Assembly (NCBI RefSeq): GCF_001431645.1
Contig: NZ_LLXU01000085.1
Location: forward strand, 1 to 64,000
Origin: Stenotrophomonas panacihumi
GTDB lineage: Bacteria; Pseudomonadota; Gammaproteobacteria; Xanthomonadales; Xanthomonadaceae
Length of the DNA stretch: 64,000 nucleotides
Direction: 5' to 3'
Shown here: positions 1-9,104 of the stretch, in pieces
How positions within the stretch are numbered: the first letter of the stretch is position 1
Layout: each line of letters starts with the position of its first letter
The notes under the pieces: generated by a model
Databases searched by the model: none
Told to the model about the DNA's origin: nothing
The model's input: only the letters and a program-made list of their open reading frames with translations
Program-made: the position numbers and the translations under genes

Positions 1-3000
1 CCACCAGCGCGGTCATCAGCACCGGGCGGAAGCGCACGAAGCCGGCCTCCAGCGCGGCGGCGGTGGCATCGCCGAGTTCGAGCAGGCGCTCGCGGGCGAA
101 GCTCACCACCAGCACGCTGTTGGCGGTGGCCACGCCCATGCACATGATCGCGCCGGTCAACGCCGGTACCGATAGCGTGGTGTCGGTGAGGAACAGCATC
201 CACACGATGCCGGCCAGCGCGGCCGACAGCGCCGAGACGATCACCGCCGGGTCCAGCCACGACTGGAAGTTCACCACGATCAGCAGGTAGATCAGCACGA
301 TGGCGCCGAGCAGGCCGAACAGCAGGCCGGAGAACGCCTTGTTCATCGTCTGCACCTGGCCCATCAGCTCGACGCGGCTGCCCTTGGGCACCTGGTCGGC
401 GGTCTCGGCCAGCAGCTTGCGGATGTCGGCGGCGACCGCGGCCAGGTCGCGGTCCTCGGTGGCGGCGTGGATCTGCACCATCGGCTGGATGTTGTACTGG
501 CTCACCAACGCCGCCGCGCTGGTGCGCGTCAGCGTGGCGACGCCGCCGAGCGTGGTTTCCGCCGGGCGCGTGCCGTTGCCGACCGGCAGGTTCTGCAACG
601 CGGTCAGCGAATCCAGGTCGCGCTGCGGGGTCTGCATGACGATCGAATACGTCACGCCGTTGGCCGGGTTGAGCCAGTAGGTCGGTGCCACCTGGCTGCT
701 GCCGGCCAGGTTGACCACCAGCGAGTTGGTGACGTCGCGCGTGGTCAGGCCAAGCTGCTGGGCCTGCGTGCGGTCCAGGTCGACGTTGAAGCGCGGCGCG
801 CGTTGCGACTGCTGGATGCGCGCGTCCGCCACGCCCGGCACCGCGCGCAGCTTCTTCAGCAGCATCTGCGCGTAGGCGTAGTTGCCGTCGAGGTTGCCGC
901 CGCGGATCTGGATGTCGATCGGCGCCGGCGCGCCGAAGTTCAGGATCTGGCTGACGATGTCCGCCGGCGGGAACGAGAACGTCGTGTCCGGGAAGCGCTT
1001 GGGCAGTTCATCGCGCAGGCGGCGCACGTAATCGGCGGTGGGTGGGTGGCCTTCGCGCAGGGCGATCTGGAAATCGCCGTCCTGCGGACCCATCACGCCG
1101 GTGTTGTTGTAGGTGAGGTTGATCGCGCTCGGCGGCAGGCCGATGTTGTCGACCATCGTCTCGATCTGCTCGGAGGGAATCACCTCGCGGATCGCCCGTT
1201 CGATCTCGGCGAAGCGCGCGGCGGTCTCCTCCACGCGGGTACCGACCGGCACGCGCACGTGCATCAGCACCTGGCCCGAGTCCACCGAGGGGAAGAAGTT
1301 CGCGCCCAGGAACGGCACCAGGCCGAAGGACACCAGCACCGCGAGGGTGAAGCCGATGATGAAGCCGCGGCGGTTGCCCAGCGCGCGGGCGAGCAGGTCG
1401 CGGTAGCCGTTGCGGAAGCGCTCGAAGCGCGCCTCGAAGCCACGCTGCAGGCGCACCAGCGGGTTGCGCGAGGGCGGGAGCGCGGCGTCGTTGCCGTGCA
1501 GGTCGGTGTGCGGGGCATGCGGGCGCAGCAGGTACTTGGCCATCGTCGGCACCAGCGTGCGCGAGAGGATGAACGAGCACACCATCGCGAAGATCACCGC
1601 TTCGGCCATCGGCACGAACAGGTAGCGCGAGACGCCTTCCAGGAAGAACATCGGCACGAACGCGATGCAGATGCACAGCAGGGAGACGAAGGCCGGGGTG
1701 ACGATCTGCTGCGCGCCGTCGAGGATCGCGCTCTCCACGTCCTTGCCCTGCTCCAGGTGCCAGTTGACGTTCTCGATGGTCACCGTGGCGTCGTCGACCA
1801 GGATGCCGATCGCCAGCGCCAGGCCGCCGAGCGTCATCAGGTTGAGCGTCTGGCCGATCGCCGACAGCGCGATGATCGAGCCCATGATCGACAGCGGGAT
1901 CGAGATGGCGATGATCACCGTCGAGCGCCAGCTGCCCAGGAACAGCAGGATCATGATGCTGGTCAGCACCGCGGCGATGGCGCCTTCCAGCACCACGCCC
2001 TTGATGGCCGCGCGCACGAACAGCGACTGGTCGTTGATCGGCACCACCTTGAGCGCTTCCGGCAGGCCGGCCTTGATCTCCTCCAGCTTGGCGCGGATGC
2101 CGTCCACGATGGCCAGCGTGGAGGCCGAGCCGTTCTTCAGCGTGGACATCAGCACGGAACGGCCGCCATCCACGTGCACGATGTTGGTCTGCGGCGAGTT
2201 GCCGTCATGCACGTCGGCCACGTCGCGCAGGTAGATGGTGGTGCCGTCCACCACCTTGACCGGGATCCGGCCGAGGTCCTCGATCGCCGAGGGCGCGCTG
2301 TTGAGCTGCAGCGTGTATTCGTAGTTGTCGATCTTCTGCGTGCCGATCGGCGTGAGCACGTTCTGCGCGGCCAGCGCGTTGGCGATGTCCTGCGCCGAGA
2401 GCCCGCGGGCCTGCAGCGCTTCGGGGCGCACGTCGATCTGCACCAGGCGCTGCTTGCCGCCGTAGGGCAGCGGCAGCACCGCGCCGGGCACGGTGATCAG
2501 CTGGGTGCGCACCGAGTTGGTGGCGATGTCCGACAGCTGCTGCTCGCCCAGGCCCTGGCCGGACAGCGCCAGCTGCAGGATCGGCACGGTGGCGGCGTTG
2601 TAGTTGAGGATCACCGGCGGCTGGATGCCCGCCGGCATCTGCCGCAACGCCAGCTGCGAGGACGCGGTGATCTGCGCGTTGGCCACCGCGATGTCCACGC
2701 CCGGCTGGAAATACACCTTGATGACGCTGATGCCCGGGTAGGTGTTGGCCTCGATGTGCTCGACATCGTTGACCGTGGTGCTGAGCAGGCGCTGGAACTG
2801 CGAGGACACGCGGCCGGCCATCTCGTCGGGCGGCAGGCCGGTATACGTCCAGGCCACCGCGATGACCGGGATGTCGATCTGCGGAAAGATGTCGGTGGGG
2901 GTGCGCAGGGCGGCGAGCACGCCGCCGATGAGGATCAGCACCGCCATCACCACGAAGGTGTAGGGCCGCCGCAGGGCGACCCGCACGGCTTGCATCAGCA

Positions 3001-3001
3001 T
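1..3001 (-). CDS. RND family efflux transporter permease, 3' end cut off by the window edge
   Basis: Inner-membrane permease of the resistance-nodulation-division superfamily, which exports hydrophobic or amphiphilic compounds using the proton gradient with a periplasmic adaptor and an outer-membrane channel. About 1000 codons are visible. The protein begins MLMQAVRVALRRPYT, followed by the first membrane helix and a periplasmic loop starting at TPTDIFPQIDIPVIA. The ILVDDATVTIENVN segment in the helix-4 region carries the paired aspartates of the proton relay, and a second half repeats the layout. I place the start at the ATG at 3001; an ATG six bases further in (2995) is possible. The reading frame is open through base 1, so the end and any partner genes lie outside. 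The substrate cannot be predicted. Confidence 0.9.
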   Translation of the reverse strand, partial: MLMQAVRVALRRPYTFVVMAVLILIGGVLAALRTPTDIFPQIDIPVIAVAWTYTGLPPDEMAGRVSSQFQRLLSTTVNDVEHIEANTYPGISVIKVYFQPGVDIAVANAQITASSQLALRQMPAGIQPPVILNYNAATVPILQLALSGQGLGEQQLSDIATNSVRTQLITVPGAVLPLPYGGKQRLVQIDVRPEALQARGLSAQDIANALAAQNVLTPIGTQKIDNYEYTLQLNSAPSAIEDLGRIPVKVVDGTTIYLRDVADVHDGNSPQTNIVHVDGGRSVLMSTLKNGSASTLAIVDGIRAKLEEIKAGLPEALKVVPINDQSLFVRAAIKGVVLEGAIAAVLTSIMILLFLGSWRSTVIIAISIPLSIMGSIIALSAIGQTLNLMTLGGLALAIGILVDDATVTIENVNWHLEQGKDVESAILDGAQQIVTPAFVSLLCICIAFVPMFFLEGVSRYLFVPMAEAVIFAMVCSFILSRTLVPTMAKYLLRPHAPHTDLHGNDAALPPSRNPLVRLQRGFEARFERFRNGYRDLLARALGNRRGFIIGFTLAVLVSFGLVPFLGANFFPSVDSGQVLMHVRVPVGTRVEETAARFAEIERAIREVIPSEQIETMVDNIGLPPSAINLTYNNTGVMGPQDGDFQIALREGHPPTADYVRRLRDELPKRFPDTTFSFPPADIVSQILNFGAPAPIDIQIRGGNLDGNYAYAQMLLKKLRAVPGVADARIQQSQRAPRFNVDLDRTQAQQLGLTTRDVTNSLVVNLAGSSQVAPTYWLNPANGVTYSIVMQTPQRDLDSLTALQNLPVGNGTRPAETTLGGVATLTRTSAAALVSQYNIQPMVQIHAATEDRDLAAVAADIRKLLAETADQVPKGSRVELMGQVQTMNKAFSGLLFGLLGAIVLIYLLIVVNFQSWLDPAVIVSALSAALAGIVWMLFLTDTTLSVPALTGAIMCMGVATANSVLVVSFARERLLELGDATAAALEAGFVRFRPVLMTALV

Positions 3002-3404
3002 GCGGCCACCCCGCACGGGACGGCGGCGTGCCCGCGCATGCGCGGGCCAGGCAGGAACGAAACGGACATGTGGGGGAGAACTCTGCAATCCGGCCGCCGA
3101 CCCCGGGGGGACGACGGCAGGCGGTGGGGGGTTTCATAGCCAGCCGGCCAAACCAACCGGCCGGGTACCGCGACAGCCACAGGCACGCCCTCCCGGCGCG
3201 CCGCCCCTGCAATCTAGCCGGGCGGGGTCCTGTGATTACACAGCTTCCATGGAATGATGCGATGAGCCAGATTCATCAATGCGCACAAGTACGCCTGTCG
3301 CCGGGGCGGGCACCCGTCCTGAAAGTCATGGTCGGCGTGCCGCGGGTCATGCCGCCGCACTCGGCAAAGCCCGGCGCGGGCGTTTGTCAGGGCCGCGCGC
3401 GGCG
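3002..3404. other. Gene-free stretch upstream of the RND permease, with two small palindromes
   Basis: This 403-base gap between the RND start and the MFS stop holds no convincing gene; its open frames are GC-driven. It contains a 14-base palindrome CTGTGATTACACAG at 3230-3243 and, two bases on, TTCCATGGAA at 3245-3254, in a locally AT-richer patch. They could be operators for the RND gene or the end of its regulatory region. I see no strong -35/-10 pair. Confidence 0.35.
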
Positions 3405-4649
3405 TCAGGCCGGCACGCCGCGGCCGGGGGACACGGCGCGCGGCGGTGCCGGGCGCGCCGTCGAGGGGAACAGCAAGGCCATCGCCACCGCCGCCAGCCC
3501 CACGCCCATCGAACCGAGGTACATCCAGGCATAGCTGCCGAAGCGGTCGAACAGCCAGCCGCCGACGAACGGCCCCAGCGCCATGCCCAGGCCCGAGAGC
3601 AGGCTCGCCGCGCCGAACACGCTGCCGAGGATGCGCGCCGGAAACGCCTGCCGCGCCAGCGAGGCATACAGCGGCATCGTGCCGCCGTAGGCCATGCCGA
3701 ACACCAGCGCCACCGCGTAGAAGCCGCCCAGCTGGTCCACCGCCAGGTAGCTCGCCGCGGCCAGCGCCTGCACCAGCAGGCCTGTCACCAGCACCGGCTT
3801 GGCGCCGAGGCGGTCGGCGGCCAGCCCGAACAGCAGGCGTCCGCCGAGCCCGGCCGCGCCCTCCACGCTGTAGATGGTCACCGCCGCGGTGACCGGCAGC
3901 CCGCAGCCCATGGCATAGCTGACGGTGTGGAAGATCGGCCCGGAGTGCGCCGCGCAACAGGCGAAGAAGGTCAGGCCGAGCACGAGGAAGGCGCGCGAGC
4001 GCAGCGCCTGGGCCAGGGTCATCGGCGCGTCGGCCGCCACGCCGACTTCGGCCTGCCCCGCCGACGCCCCCGGCGAAGCGCGCAGGAACACCACCGCCGG
4101 CACGCTCAGCACCCAGGCCAGCAGGCCGACGATCTGCAGCGTCTGCCGCCAGTCGTAGTGGGTGATGAGCCAGGCCACCAGCGGCGACATCGTCAACGGC
4201 GCCACGCCGACCCCGGCCGAGACCAGCGAGACGGCCAGGTTGCGCCGCCGCTCGAACGAGGCGGCGGTGGCGGCGATCACCGGGGTGAAGAAGCTGGCCA
4301 TCGCCACGCCCATCAGCACGCCGAACGCCAGCTGGAACTGCAGCAGCGAGCCGGCCCGCGCGGCCAGCTGGCAGGCCAGGCCGAGCAGCAGCGCGCCGGC
4401 CAGCACCACCGGGCGCGGGCCGAAGCGGTCGCTGAGGGCGCCCCAACCGAAGGCGGCCAGGCCGGCCGCGAGGAAGGCCAGCGTCATCGCCGCCGAAAGC
4501 CCGGCGCGCGACCAGCCGGTGGCCGCGCCCATCGGCGCCAGCAGCACCGCCAGCGAGAACACCACGCCGATGCCGACGCAGCCGACCAGTGCGCCTGCGG
4601 CGACCAGGGGCCAGTTGTGGTCGATGGGAGGGGCAGGCGAACGGAACAT
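3405..4649 (-). CDS. Major facilitator superfamily transporter
   Basis: A 414-residue, 12-helix MFS secondary transporter of the inner membrane. Visible features are a short cytoplasmic N-terminus, helix 1 starting at WPLVAAGALVG, and the MFS loop 2-3 signature as GALSDRFGPRPVVLAG near residues 70-85. A related motif, FGLAADRLGAKPVLV, occurs at the matching place in the second half. The length is typical of the family. It resembles oxalate/formate-antiporter-like MFS proteins, but I cannot name the substrate. It is divergent from the DUF3228 gene across 98 bases. It ends about 400 bases from the RND gene, so it is probably not co-transcribed with it. Confidence 0.85.
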   Translation of the reverse strand: MFRSPAPPIDHNWPLVAAGALVGCVGIGVVFSLAVLLAPMGAATGWSRAGLSAAMTLAFLAAGLAAFGWGALSDRFGPRPVVLAGALLLGLACQLAARAGSLLQFQLAFGVLMGVAMASFFTPVIAATAASFERRRNLAVSLVSAGVGVAPLTMSPLVAWLITHYDWRQTLQIVGLLAWVLSVPAVVFLRASPGASAGQAEVGVAADAPMTLAQALRSRAFLVLGLTFFACCAAHSGPIFHTVSYAMGCGLPVTAAVTIYSVEGAAGLGGRLLFGLAADRLGAKPVLVTGLLVQALAAASYLAVDQLGGFYAVALVFGMAYGGTMPLYASLARQAFPARILGSVFGAASLLSGLGMALGPFVGGWLFDRFGSYAWMYLGSMGVGLAAVAMALLFPSTARPAPPRAVSPGRGVPA

Positions 4650-4747
4650 GGCGCGGCTCCGGCGGGATCTCCTGCAGGCGACGCGCCAGCGCGGCGGGAA
4701 TCGACATCGTTCGGCTACAGTGGCGCCCTTTCCCCGCCGGCCCCGCC

Positions 4748-5305
4748 ATGTCCATCGTCCTGACGCCCTTCGCCCGCACCCGGCTGTTCCCCCGGCAGGC
4801 GCGCCGCAACACCGTGCAGGACTGCACGCCGGAACAGTTCGAGCGCTACCTCAACGACCACGCCCCGCTGCGGGTGCTCGACGGCTACGCGCCGTTCTGC
4901 AAGCTGCACGTGCATGCCAACTGGACGTCGACGCGCTGCCTCACCGTGCCCGTCACCGAGGACAACCACCACCTGCTGCGCTCCGGCTACGAAGCGCGCA
5001 GCCGCGAGGAACTGCCGGTGCTGGTGCGCTGGTTCGAGGGCGTGGAGGCGCCGCGCGCCAATTACCTGCTGCCCATTCTCTACAGCCGCGAGCAGCTGGC
5101 GCGCGAGGGTTCGCCGATCGAGGCGGACTGGGGCATCGTCGGCTGCCTGTACACCGCCGAGCCGGCGGAGATCCCGATGGCGCCGATCACGATGATGCGC
5201 AACGCGCTCGGCGTTTCCGAAGGCGGCTCGGGCGTGGGCCTGGACCGCGAGGCCTATGCGCGCGCGGTGGCGTTCTGGGAAGCGAACGCCAACTGGCGGC
5301 CCTGA
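4748..5305 (+). CDS. DUF3228 family protein
   Basis: A 185-residue soluble protein matching the DUF3228 family, whose function is not established. I start at the ATG at 4748 (MSIVLTPFARTRLFPRQ); the in-frame upstream codons look like leader sequence. The central region has conserved-looking elements LPVLVRWFEG and NYLLPILYSREQL, and the acidic/proline-rich stretch IEADWGIVGCLYTAEPAEIP. There is no signal peptide or membrane helix. A possible -10 element (TACAGT near 4715) precedes the gene. The neighbour downstream, the hybrid kinase, is convergent with only four bases between the stop codons. Family assignment is by recollection of sequence type. Confidence 0.75.
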   Translation: MSIVLTPFARTRLFPRQARRNTVQDCTPEQFERYLNDHAPLRVLDGYAPFCKLHVHANWTSTRCLTVPVTEDNHHLLRSGYEARSREELPVLVRWFEGVEAPRANYLLPILYSREQLAREGSPIEADWGIVGCLYTAEPAEIPMAPITMMRNALGVSEGGSGVGLDREAYARAVAFWEANANWRP

Positions 5306-5309
5306 CGCT

Positions 5310-7244
5310 TCAGGCCAGCATCTGCCGCACCTTGTGCAGCAGTTCGTCCAGGCTGAAGGGCTTGGGCAGCAGCGCCATGCCGTGGTCGAGGAACTCCTGC
5401 CGCTGCGCGGCGCCCTCGGTGTAGCCGGTGATGAACAGCACCGGCAGCGCGGGGCGCAATGCGCGCGCGGCATCGGCCAGCTCGCGGCCATTCATGCCGG
5501 GCAGGCCGACATCGGAGAGCAGCAGGTCGATGTGCGCGTCGGCACGCAGCTCGTACAGCGCGTCATTGGCATTGGCCGCATCCACCACCTGGTAGCCGGC
5601 TTCCTGCAGCACTTCGCGCAGCATCAGGCGCACCACGTCGGTGTCGTCGACCAGCAGCACGCGTTCGGAGCGCCCGCGCGGCGCGCGCTCGCTGGGCGAA
5701 TCGGCCACCGGCTGCGGCGCCTCGCCGCGCGGCAGCAGCAGCTCCACCTCGGTGCCCTGCCCCGGTTCGCTGACGATGCGCACCAGGCCGCCGGACTGGC
5801 GGGCGAAGCCATAGGTCATCGACAGCCCCAGGCCGGTGCCCTGCCCCTGCGGCTTGGTGGTGAAGAACGGCTCGAACACCTTGGCCAGCACGTCCGGCGC
5901 GATGCCCACGCCGTTGTCGATGACCTTGATGCTGACATACGGGCCATCGGCCAGGTCCGGTTCGCGCCGGCAGTCGACCAGTTCGCCGCGGATGCGCACC
6001 GCGCCCTCGCCACCGAGTGCGTCGCGCGCGTTGATGACCAGGTTGAGCATGACGTTCTCGAACTGGTTCGGGTCGGCGATGGCCACCAGCGGCACGTCAC
6101 CCAGTTCGAACTCCAGTTGCAGGTTCTCGCCGATCGAACGCCGCAGCATGTCCTCCAGCGAACGCACGCGCTCGCCGACGTTGAACGGCTGCGGGTCCAG
6201 CGACTGCTTGCGCGCGAACGCCAGCATGCGCTGGGTCAGCGCGGCGGCACGATGCGCCGAGCTGTTGGCGATCTCGGTGTAGCGCGGCACCTTTTCCAGC
6301 CGCTGGCTTTCCACCGAGATGGCGATCATGTCCAGCGCCGAGATGATGCTGGTGAGCAGGTTGTTGAAATCGTGCGCGATGCCGCCGGTGAGCTTGCCCA
6401 GCGAATCCATCTTCTGCGCCTGCATCAGTTCGGCTTCGGTGCGCTCGCGCTCGGCGATCTGGTGCGCCAGCTCGGTGTTGGCGGTGTCCATTTCCTGGCG
6501 ATGGACGCGCTCGCGGCGGTGCTGCTCGGTCACGTCTTCCACGAACAGCATGCCGATGTCCGGGTCGCGGTAGGGCGTCAGGCGCCACTCGGTCATGCGC
6601 ACGCCGGTGGCGGTGCCGAGCGCGAGGGTGCCGCTCCAGCGCTGGCGCGTGGTCAGTGCCTCGCGCAGCGCGGCCAGCACTTCCGGCTGGCCGACGAACC
6701 GCGATTCCAGCGCGCCGGACATGTCCACGCCGCCCAGCAGCTTCTGGAAGGCGGCGTTGGCGTCGTGCACGCACAGTGCAGAATCGACCACCGCGATGGG
6801 CGCGCCGATGTGTTCGAAGATCTCGCGGAAGCGGGCCTCGCTGGCCCGCAGCGCATCTTCCGTGCGGCGCACGCGCAGCAGGGTGCGCAGCGTGGCGACC
6901 AGCACGTCGGGGTCGACCGGGTGGATGAGGTAGGCATCGGCGCCGGCATCCAGGCCGGTGATCAAATCGCCCGTGGCGATCGAGGCCGCCGAGACGTGCA
7001 CCACCGGCAACAGGCGCGTGCGTGCGTCCTCGCGCAGCTGGCGCACCACGTCGAAGCCGCTCATGTCGGGCAGGTTGACGTCGAGCACCACGGCGGCGAA
7101 ATCCTCGTCCGCCAACCGCGCCAGGCCCTCTGTGCCGGTGCCGGCATCTTCCACGCGGAAGCGATGGTGTTCGAGCACGCGCCGCACGGAGTAGCGCGTG
7201 GCGGCGTTGTCGTCGACCACCAGGATGCGGTTGCTATTCGGCAT
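5310..7244 (-). CDS. Hybrid sensor histidine kinase (REC-PAS-HisKA-HATPase-REC)
   Basis: A 644-residue soluble hybrid histidine kinase. An N-terminal receiver domain (about 5-125) has phospho-acceptor Asp55 in VVLDVNLPDMSG. A PAS-like segment (about 135-245) and a coiled coil follow, then a HisKA domain with the H-box GGIAHDFNNLL (His291). The ATPase domain has its N-box near Asn401, DNGVGI at 443-448 and GTGLGLS at 469-475. A C-terminal receiver (about 527-644) has Asp578 and Lys628. In the first receiver the usual Lys of the KP motif is His108 (IHPV). No membrane helix or DNA-binding domain is present, so the output must be another protein. The ATG at 7244 lies inside the end of the preceding kinase gene (11-base overlap), so the two are translationally coupled in the stressosome operon. 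Confidence 0.9.
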   Translation of the reverse strand: MPNSNRILVVDDNAATRYSVRRVLEHHRFRVEDAGTGTEGLARLADEDFAAVVLDVNLPDMSGFDVVRQLREDARTRLLPVVHVSAASIATGDLITGLDAGADAYLIHPVDPDVLVATLRTLLRVRRTEDALRASEARFREIFEHIGAPIAVVDSALCVHDANAAFQKLLGGVDMSGALESRFVGQPEVLAALREALTTRQRWSGTLALGTATGVRMTEWRLTPYRDPDIGMLFVEDVTEQHRRERVHRQEMDTANTELAHQIAERERTEAELMQAQKMDSLGKLTGGIAHDFNNLLTSIISALDMIAISVESQRLEKVPRYTEIANSSAHRAAALTQRMLAFARKQSLDPQPFNVGERVRSLEDMLRRSIGENLQLEFELGDVPLVAIADPNQFENVMLNLVINARDALGGEGAVRIRGELVDCRREPDLADGPYVSIKVIDNGVGIAPDVLAKVFEPFFTTKPQGQGTGLGLSMTYGFARQSGGLVRIVSEPGQGTEVELLLPRGEAPQPVADSPSERAPRGRSERVLLVDDTDVVRLMLREVLQEAGYQVVDAANANDALYELRADAHIDLLLSDVGLPGMNGRELADAARALRPALPVLFITGYTEGAAQRQEFLDHGMALLPKPFSLDELLHKVRQMLA

Positions 7245-8094
7245 CGGGCACCTCCTGTGCGAGTTCCAGCGGCAGGACCACGAAAAATTCCGAGCCTTCG
7301 CCCACGACGCTGTGCACGCCCACGCGCCCGCCGAGCAGCTCGGCGAAGCGCTTGCACAGCGACAGCCCCAGGCCGGTGCCGCGCAGGCGCTTCTGCAGCG
7401 GCGTGTCGACCTGGACGAAATCCTCGAACAGCGTGGGCTGCAGCTCCTCGGGGATGCCGATGCCGGTGTCGTGCACGCTGAAGCGCACCTCGTGCTCGCC
7501 TTCCCGCCGCGCGGAGACGCGCACGTGGCCATTCGGCGTGAACTTCAGCGCGTTGGAAATGAAGTTGCGCAGGATCTGCGCCAGCTTCTTGTCGTCGGTG
7601 TAGAGCATGGGCAGCGGCGGCGGGTCCTCGAACACCAGGTCGATCGAGTTACCCTCCACCAGCGGGCGGAACATGCCGCGCAGGGCAGAAAACAGGTCCA
7701 TCAGGTCGAACCAGCCCGGCGAGATGCTGATGCGGCCGGCCTCGATCTTGGCCAGGTCCAGCAGGTCGTCCACCATCTCGCGCAGCTCGCGCGCCGCGGC
7801 GCTGACGAAGCGCACCTGCTTGCGCTGCTCCTCGTTGAGCGGGCCGTCCATGCCATCTTCCAGCAGGCGCGTCATGCTCAGGATCGAACCGAGCGGCGTG
7901 CGGAATTCGTGGCTCATGTACGACAGGAAGCGGCTCTTGAGCTCGGAGACCTCGCGCAGCTGCTCGGCCTGCTGGTCCAGCTCGGCGTACAGCGCCAGCA
8001 CGCCCTGGTTGGTCTCGTCGAGCTCGGCGCGCAGCGCGCTGTTCTCGGCGCGCAGGCGTTCGGTATCGGCGGCGGACGGTTCGGGGAGGGTCAT
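7234..8094 (-). CDS. Soluble sensor histidine kinase of the stressosome operon
   Basis: A 286-residue cytoplasmic histidine kinase without membrane helices. An N-terminal coiled coil (about 10-55) leads into HisKA with the H-box FLSYMSHEFRTPLGSI (His62), then an ATPase domain with its N-box around Asn181, DTGIGI at 209-214 and RGTGLGLSLCK at 238-248. I choose the ATG at 8094, whose A is shared with the stop codon of the upstream phosphatase gene (TGATG); a GTG at 8097 is an alternative. It has no sensory domain beyond the coiled coil. It may therefore be activated by a partner protein, plausibly one released from the stressosome, and pass phosphate to the hybrid kinase encoded immediately downstream. 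That circuit is inferred from gene order. Confidence 0.9.
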   Translation of the reverse strand: MTLPEPSAADTERLRAENSALRAELDETNQGVLALYAELDQQAEQLREVSELKSRFLSYMSHEFRTPLGSILSMTRLLEDGMDGPLNEEQRKQVRFVSAAARELREMVDDLLDLAKIEAGRISISPGWFDLMDLFSALRGMFRPLVEGNSIDLVFEDPPPLPMLYTDDKKLAQILRNFISNALKFTPNGHVRVSARREGEHEVRFSVHDTGIGIPEELQPTLFEDFVQVDTPLQKRLRGTGLGLSLCKRFAELLGGRVGVHSVVGEGSEFFVVLPLELAQEVPDAE

Positions 8095-9104
8095 CACAAG
8101 GCTCCGAGGCGCACGACGATGATGCCGGCGTCGTCCCGACCGCGATCGAAATCCCGCTGCAGGAGGGCGGCCACCAGCGCCGGATGGCGATGGACCAGGC
8201 CGGGGTAGTCGCGCAGGTTCCAGCGTGCCTGCAGTCCGTCGCTATGCATCACCAGCAGATTGCCCGGCTGGACGTGAAGGTCGAATGCCTGCGCCTTGCG
8301 GTACTGCACGCCGACGATGCCCGGGTGCGAGGCCAGCCCGCGCGAACCGTTGGCATCCCAGGCGCTGGCCGCAATGTTGCCGATGCCGGCGAATTGCAGG
8401 TGCCCGCCCGCATCCACGCAGGCCACCGCCGCCGCGCCGCCGCGGGTGCCGGACATGCCGGCGTGCAGGCGGCCAATCAGCTCGACCGGCCCGGGGAAAC
8501 CCGCCTGCGAAGCCGCCACCGCGCCGGCGTTGGCCGCTTCGGTGGCCGGCACGCCATGGCCGAGCCCGTCTATCAGGGTGACCGCCAGGCGTTGGCCATC
8601 GCTGGCGAGGTGCCAGGCATCCCCGCAGGCCACCTCGTGGCGCATCGGCAGGCGCAGCGCGCCATAGGCCAGGTCGGGGTCGCGCGGCGCGGCTTCGGCA
8701 TGGACGCGCACGAGCACGATCGCGCCGCGGGCGTCGGACCACACATCCAGCACGGCGGCCTGGCGCTTGATCGCGCCCAGGCCCAGGCCCTGCGTGCCTT
8801 GGGTGGAATAGCCGTCGGGCAGGCATTGCGCGAGGCTGAAGCCCGGGCCCTGGTCGATCGCGCACAGCTCCACGCCCAGGCCATGGCGGCCCTGCACGAG
8901 CGAGACGTGCATCACCCCGCCGCGTCCATGCTTGAGCATGTTGGTCGCCAGTTCGGTGGCGGCCAGCGCAACGCGCCCGGCGTCCATCTCGCCGAAACCA
9001 CACTGTTCGGCGACCAGCAGCGCTTCGCGGCGCGCCTGCCCGACCTGCGTGGTTTCCTCGACCGGCACGCGACGGGTCACGTGGCCGGAAAAGTTCACGT
9101 CCAT
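8094..9104 (-). CDS. RsbT-like ATPase fused to an RsbX-like PP2C phosphatase
   Basis: A 336-residue protein with two domains. Residues about 10-135 form a GHKL serine-kinase-type ATPase domain (N-box ATELATNMLKHG at 49-60, DQGPGF at 84-89, GLGLG at 106-110). Residues about 145-336 form a SpoIIE/PP2C phosphatase domain with metal-binding Asp motifs DGLGHG (179-184), HSDG (287-290) and DDAG (324-327). In Bacillus stressosomes RsbX dephosphorylates RsbR and RsbS to reset the complex; here the same activity is joined to a second kinase-like domain. The gene overlaps rsbT by 10 bases and shares one base with the next kinase gene. Whether the ATPase domain is catalytic or only a binding module is unknown. 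Confidence 0.88.
   Translation of the reverse strand: MDVNFSGHVTRRVPVEETTQVGQARREALLVAEQCGFGEMDAGRVALAATELATNMLKHGRGGVMHVSLVQGRHGLGVELCAIDQGPGFSLAQCLPDGYSTQGTQGLGLGAIKRQAAVLDVWSDARGAIVLVRVHAEAAPRDPDLAYGALRLPMRHEVACGDAWHLASDGQRLAVTLIDGLGHGVPATEAANAGAVAASQAGFPGPVELIGRLHAGMSGTRGGAAAVACVDAGGHLQFAGIGNIAASAWDANGSRGLASHPGIVGVQYRKAQAFDLHVQPGNLLVMHSDGLQARWNLRDYPGLVHRHPALVAALLQRDFDRGRDDAGIIVVRLGAL

Noticed and set aside
467-3139. An 890-codon plus-strand open frame
   Set aside because: It is antisense to the RND permease, rich in Arg/His/Gln repeats typical of GC-biased shadow frames, and has no recognisable domain.
3230-3243. CRP/Clp binding site
   Set aside because: CTGTGATTACACAG has TGTG-N4-CACA spacing; Clp and CRP need TGTGA-N6-TCACA, so I list it only as an unassigned palindrome.
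3028-3534. Small plus-strand frames upstream of the RND gene
   Set aside because: They cross the 3' end of the MFS gene, are Arg/Pro/Gly-rich and lack ribosome sites.
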